Part shown: one piece after another, positions 61,778-64,000 of the stretch
Numbering within the stretch: position 1 is the stretch's first letter
Layout of the letters: the number at the start of each line of letters is the position of its first letter
NCBI RefSeq assembly: GCF_029882185.1
Contig: NZ_JAOULD010000002.1
Coordinates: forward strand, 35,319 to 99,318
Direction of reading: 5' to 3'
Length of the DNA: 64,000 bases
Origin: Candidatus Nitrosopumilus sp.
Lineage (GTDB): Archaea; Thermoproteota; Nitrososphaeria; Nitrososphaerales; Nitrosopumilaceae
Program-made: the position numbers and the translations under genes
Notes under the pieces: generated by a model
Told to the model about the DNA's origin: nothing
Database searches by the model: none
The model's input: only the letters and a program-made list of their open reading frames with translations

Positions 61778-62398
61778 ATGGGAAAATATACACTTCCTGA
61801 AATGCCATATGCTTATGATGCATTGGAACCTCACATTGACGCAAGAACAATGGAGATTCATCACACAAAACATCATCAAACATACACTGACAAACTAAAT
61901 GCAGCTCTTGAAACTTGTCCAGCTGAAATTCAAGGTAAAGATATCATTGATATCTTATCTAACATCAATTCAGTACCAGAAGACAAAAGAGGCGCAATTA
62001 ATTTCAACGGTGGTGGTTATGATAACCACAGGTTATTTTGGAATAACATGAAAGCAAATGGAGGCGGAGAACCTGGAGGATCAATTGCAGATGCAATTAA
62101 CACTTCCTTTGGAAGCTTCTCTGACTTTAAAGAGAAATTCTCATCTACTACAGCTGTAATTCAAGGCAGTGGTTGGGGATGGTTAGTATACAATCCTTCT
62201 ACATCAAAGGTTGAATACAAATCAATGCCAAATCAAACCAGTCCAAGAACTGAAGGACTAGTTCCATTGTTAGGCTGTGATGTATGGGAACATGCATACT
62301 ATCTCAACTACCAAAACAAGAGACCAGACTATATTGCGGCCTGGTGGAATGTAGTTAATTGGGATGAAGTAGAATCTAGATTCTCTAAAGCAAAATAA
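61778..62398 (+). CDS. sod: Superoxide dismutase (Fe/Mn)
   Basis: 206 residues. Metal ligands H28 (EIHHTKHHQTY), H84 (DNHRLFW), D168 and H172 (LLGCDVWEHAYYLNYQNKRP). The residues do not clearly decide between iron and manganese. It detoxifies superoxide, needed in an oxygen-using ammonia oxidiser. Its start lies only two bases from the divergent protease ATG, so its TATA-like caataaatggaataaat falls inside the 5' end of the protease frame. Confidence 0.95.
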   Translation: MGKYTLPEMPYAYDALEPHIDARTMEIHHTKHHQTYTDKLNAALETCPAEIQGKDIIDILSNINSVPEDKRGAINFNGGGYDNHRLFWNNMKANGGGEPGGSIADAINTSFGSFSDFKEKFSSTTAVIQGSGWGWLVYNPSTSKVEYKSMPNQTSPRTEGLVPLLGCDVWEHAYYLNYQNKRPDYIAAWWNVVNWDEVESRFSKAK

Positions 62399-62487
62399 AG
62401 TTAATTCTTTATTTTTTATCTATTTATTTTAAATTTTTCAAGTGTCCATGAATGAATTTATAACCATAAGAGAAAGATTTGCTGTAA

Positions 62488-62916
62488 ATGAGTGAAGAAC
62501 AGGCCGAGCAATTAATGCAACAAATGCAAATGCTTGAAACATATTTTTCTGATTTGACCCAAAGAGAAAATACTTTTATGAATATTTTAAGAGAAGCAAC
62601 TGCGTCAATAGAATCAATTCAATCACTTGGCAAAAATCCTGAATCTGAAACTCTGATTCCAATTGGAATGGGTACATATGTTCCCACAAAAGTTTCATCT
62701 AATTCCAAAATTGTAATGAACATCGGTGCAGGAGTTGCAGTTGAGAAAGATTTCCCATCTGCAATCAATTATCTTGAAGCCCGAATAAAAGAAGTCGAAG
62801 TTGCTTTACAAGATACGGCTGCAAAAAAACAAGATGCTACAGCAAGATTAGAACAAGGAAAAGCACAGATGAATCAAATGATGCAAGCCATGCAAAATCC
62901 TCCATCTTCAGGATAG
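62488..62916 (+). CDS. pfdA: Prefoldin subunit alpha
   Basis: 142 residues: two long coiled-coil helices (EEQAEQLMQQMQMLETYFSD and DTAAKKQDATARLEQGKAQM) joined by a beta-hairpin part (PIGMGTYVPTKVSSNSKIVM; GAGVAVEKDFPSAINYLEAR). Two alpha and four beta subunits form the jellyfish-shaped chaperone that passes proteins to the thermosome. It lies three bases before ftsY, the common archaeal order. Confidence 0.95.
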   Translation: MSEEQAEQLMQQMQMLETYFSDLTQRENTFMNILREATASIESIQSLGKNPESETLIPIGMGTYVPTKVSSNSKIVMNIGAGVAVEKDFPSAINYLEARIKEVEVALQDTAAKKQDATARLEQGKAQMNQMMQAMQNPPSSG

Positions 62917-62919
62917 ACT

Positions 62920-64000
62920 ATGTTTGATAAGCTTCGTAGTGCATTTTCTAATGCAGCGAAAAGTCTTGGTGAAAAAGAACTAAATGAAAAAGACATTGAA
63001 GACATTCTTTTTGAATTGGAAATTTCTCTGTTAGAATCTGATGTTGCAACTGAAGTAATTGATTCAATAAAATCTGATCTTAAAGAAAAATTAATCGGAT
63101 CTAAAGTTGATAAAAAAGAAATTGAAAAATTTGTAAAAGATAGTCTGATTTCAATTATCTCTACTTTGTTTGATGAGGCAGGAGAGTATGATCTCTTTGA
63201 AAAAATTAATGAAAAGAAAAAACAAGGACAACCATTTTTGGTTTTGTTTGTAGGAATTAATGGCACTGGAAAAACAACTTCATTAGCTAAAGTAGCTCAC
63301 ATGTTAAAGGAAGCAAAATATTCTGTAGTTATTGCAGCAGCTGATACTTTTAGAGCAGGTGCAATTGAGCAGTTGCGAGAACACGCAAATCGTCTAAATC
63401 TCAAACTAGTTGCACAAAATTATAATTCTGATCCTGCAGCTGTTGCACGAGATGCAGTGTTGTATGCAAAGTCTCACAAAACAGATGTTGTTCTAATTGA
63501 TACTGCAGGAAGAATGCAAACAAGTGAAAACTTGATGCAGCAAATTGCAAAAATTACCAAAGTCGTAAATCCTGATATGAAAATCTTTGTTGGTGATTCT
63601 TTAGCTGGAAATGACACTGTTAATCAAGCAAGAGAGTTTCATGAGCATGTAAAATTTGATGGTTCAATTTTAACCAAAAGTGATGCAGATGCAAGAGGCG
63701 GTGCTGCATTGTCCATTGTCAAAGTAACATCCACTCCTGTTCTTTACGTTGGAGTCGGACAAGAATATTCTGATTTAAAACCATTTGATAAGAAACTTTT
63801 CCTTGAAACTGTTTTCGGTTCATTAGGTGATGTAACAATTACAAAAACTGAAAAGCCAGAACCTGAACCAACACCAGAACCTGAACCAACACCAGAACCT
63901 GAACCAACACCAGAACCTGAACCAACACCAGAACCTGAACCAACACCAGAACCTGAACCAACACCAGAACCTGAACCAACACCAGAACCTGAACCAACAC
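62920..64000 (+). CDS. ftsY: Signal recognition particle receptor FtsY, 3' end missing
   Basis: 360 residues before the window edge. N-terminal helical domain, then the NG domain: P-loop FVGINGTGKTTSLAKVAHML near 107-126, AAADTFRAGAIEQLREHANR, LIDTAGRMQTSENLMQQIAK and ILTKSDADARGG. The usual FtsY end is reached at about residue 308 (LETVFGSL). It then continues into (PEPEPT)n, at least eight copies, in frame to the edge. The start is ATG three bases after pfdA. It docks ribosome-SRP complexes at the membrane. Confidence 0.95.
   Translation, partial: MFDKLRSAFSNAAKSLGEKELNEKDIEDILFELEISLLESDVATEVIDSIKSDLKEKLIGSKVDKKEIEKFVKDSLISIISTLFDEAGEYDLFEKINEKKKQGQPFLVLFVGINGTGKTTSLAKVAHMLKEAKYSVVIAAADTFRAGAIEQLREHANRLNLKLVAQNYNSDPAAVARDAVLYAKSHKTDVVLIDTAGRMQTSENLMQQIAKITKVVNPDMKIFVGDSLAGNDTVNQAREFHEHVKFDGSILTKSDADARGGAALSIVKVTSTPVLYVGVGQEYSDLKPFDKKLFLETVFGSLGDVTITKTEKPEPEPTPEPEPTPEPEPTPEPEPTPEPEPTPEPEPTPEPEPTPEPEPT
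63856..63999 (+). repeat. Eight perfect 18-bp repeats at the 3' end of ftsY
   Basis: The unit ccagaacctgaaccaaca (PEPEPT) occurs eight times without a single difference and continues past the window. Perfect identity indicates recent expansion. Confidence 0.97.

Overview
The window is AT-rich archaeal chromosome from an ammonia-oxidising thaumarchaeon (Nitrosopumilus/Nitrosarchaeum type). The evidence is converging: undivided rpoA and rpoB, archaeal/eukaryal ribosomal proteins (S4, S13, L10/P0, L12/P1, L19e, L30e, L32e), LSm, prefoldin alpha, Spt5, archaeal DtdA, several secreted proteins with PEFG-CTERM sorting tails, the C-terminal 'IPDWIKNNA' surface repeat seen in thaumarchaeal exported proteins, and an extracellular multicopper oxidase next to a ZIP transporter. 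Promoters are archaeal: AT-rich TATA boxes commonly lie about 22-30 bases before the start codon, implying leaderless mRNAs, and TTG/GTG starts are frequent.

Layout. 1-3.1 kb: end of a translin-family gene, a decayed stretch, then a tight nnrE - MBL hydrolase - cobT operon and a relic of glmS. 3.1-4.3 kb: rps13-rps4. 4.4-9.2 kb: small regulators, then a metal block (two-domain multicopper oxidase, ZIP, CDF). 9.3-13.9 kb: large exported proteins. 14-20.6 kb: B12-binding radical SAM protein and a nickel-pincer cofactor cluster (larB, mdh, larC, larE, cysteine desulfurase). 20.6-24.2 kb: four tandem PEFG-CTERM surface proteins, three sharing almost identical DNA for their tails. 24.4-37 kb: rpoH-rpoB-rpoA, LSm, two exported proteins, then rpl30e-nusA-rps12-rps7 and an intron-containing tRNA-Gln(CUG). 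37-40.1 kb: a YkgJ-like protein, a geranylgeranyl-reductase-family flavoprotein, an unusual triple hairpin repeat and a nitroreductase. 40.1-45.1 kb: an island of very small genes (zinc ribbons, a histone H1-like basic peptide, acidic peptide, tiny membrane proteins) with two matching hairpin-plus-T-tract terminators and a disrupted 2OG-Fe(II) oxygenase. 45.2-50.8 kb: leuS and alaS. 50.8-58 kb: stalk and translation genes (L12, L10, L1, L11, Spt5, SecE, L19e, L32e) mixed with an Lrp regulator, a TRIC-like channel, dtdA and ogt. 58-64 kb: pckA with a non-standard start, a membrane subtilase, superoxide dismutase, prefoldin alpha, and ftsY running off the end inside a perfect 18-bp repeat array.

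How the genes fit together. The core is transcription, translation and protein export (RNAP, Spt5, SecE, FtsY, ribosomal stalk). Around it are modules suited to a copper-dependent, oxygen-using autotroph: copper/zinc handling, superoxide removal, NADPHX repair, gluconeogenesis (PckA, Mdh), cobalamin lower-ligand activation, and a variable cell surface. No rRNA genes, insertion sequences or CRISPR arrays were seen. The most promising novel material is the 42-bp triple hairpin repeat (39348-39473), the small-gene island that follows it, and the lar cluster lacking larA.
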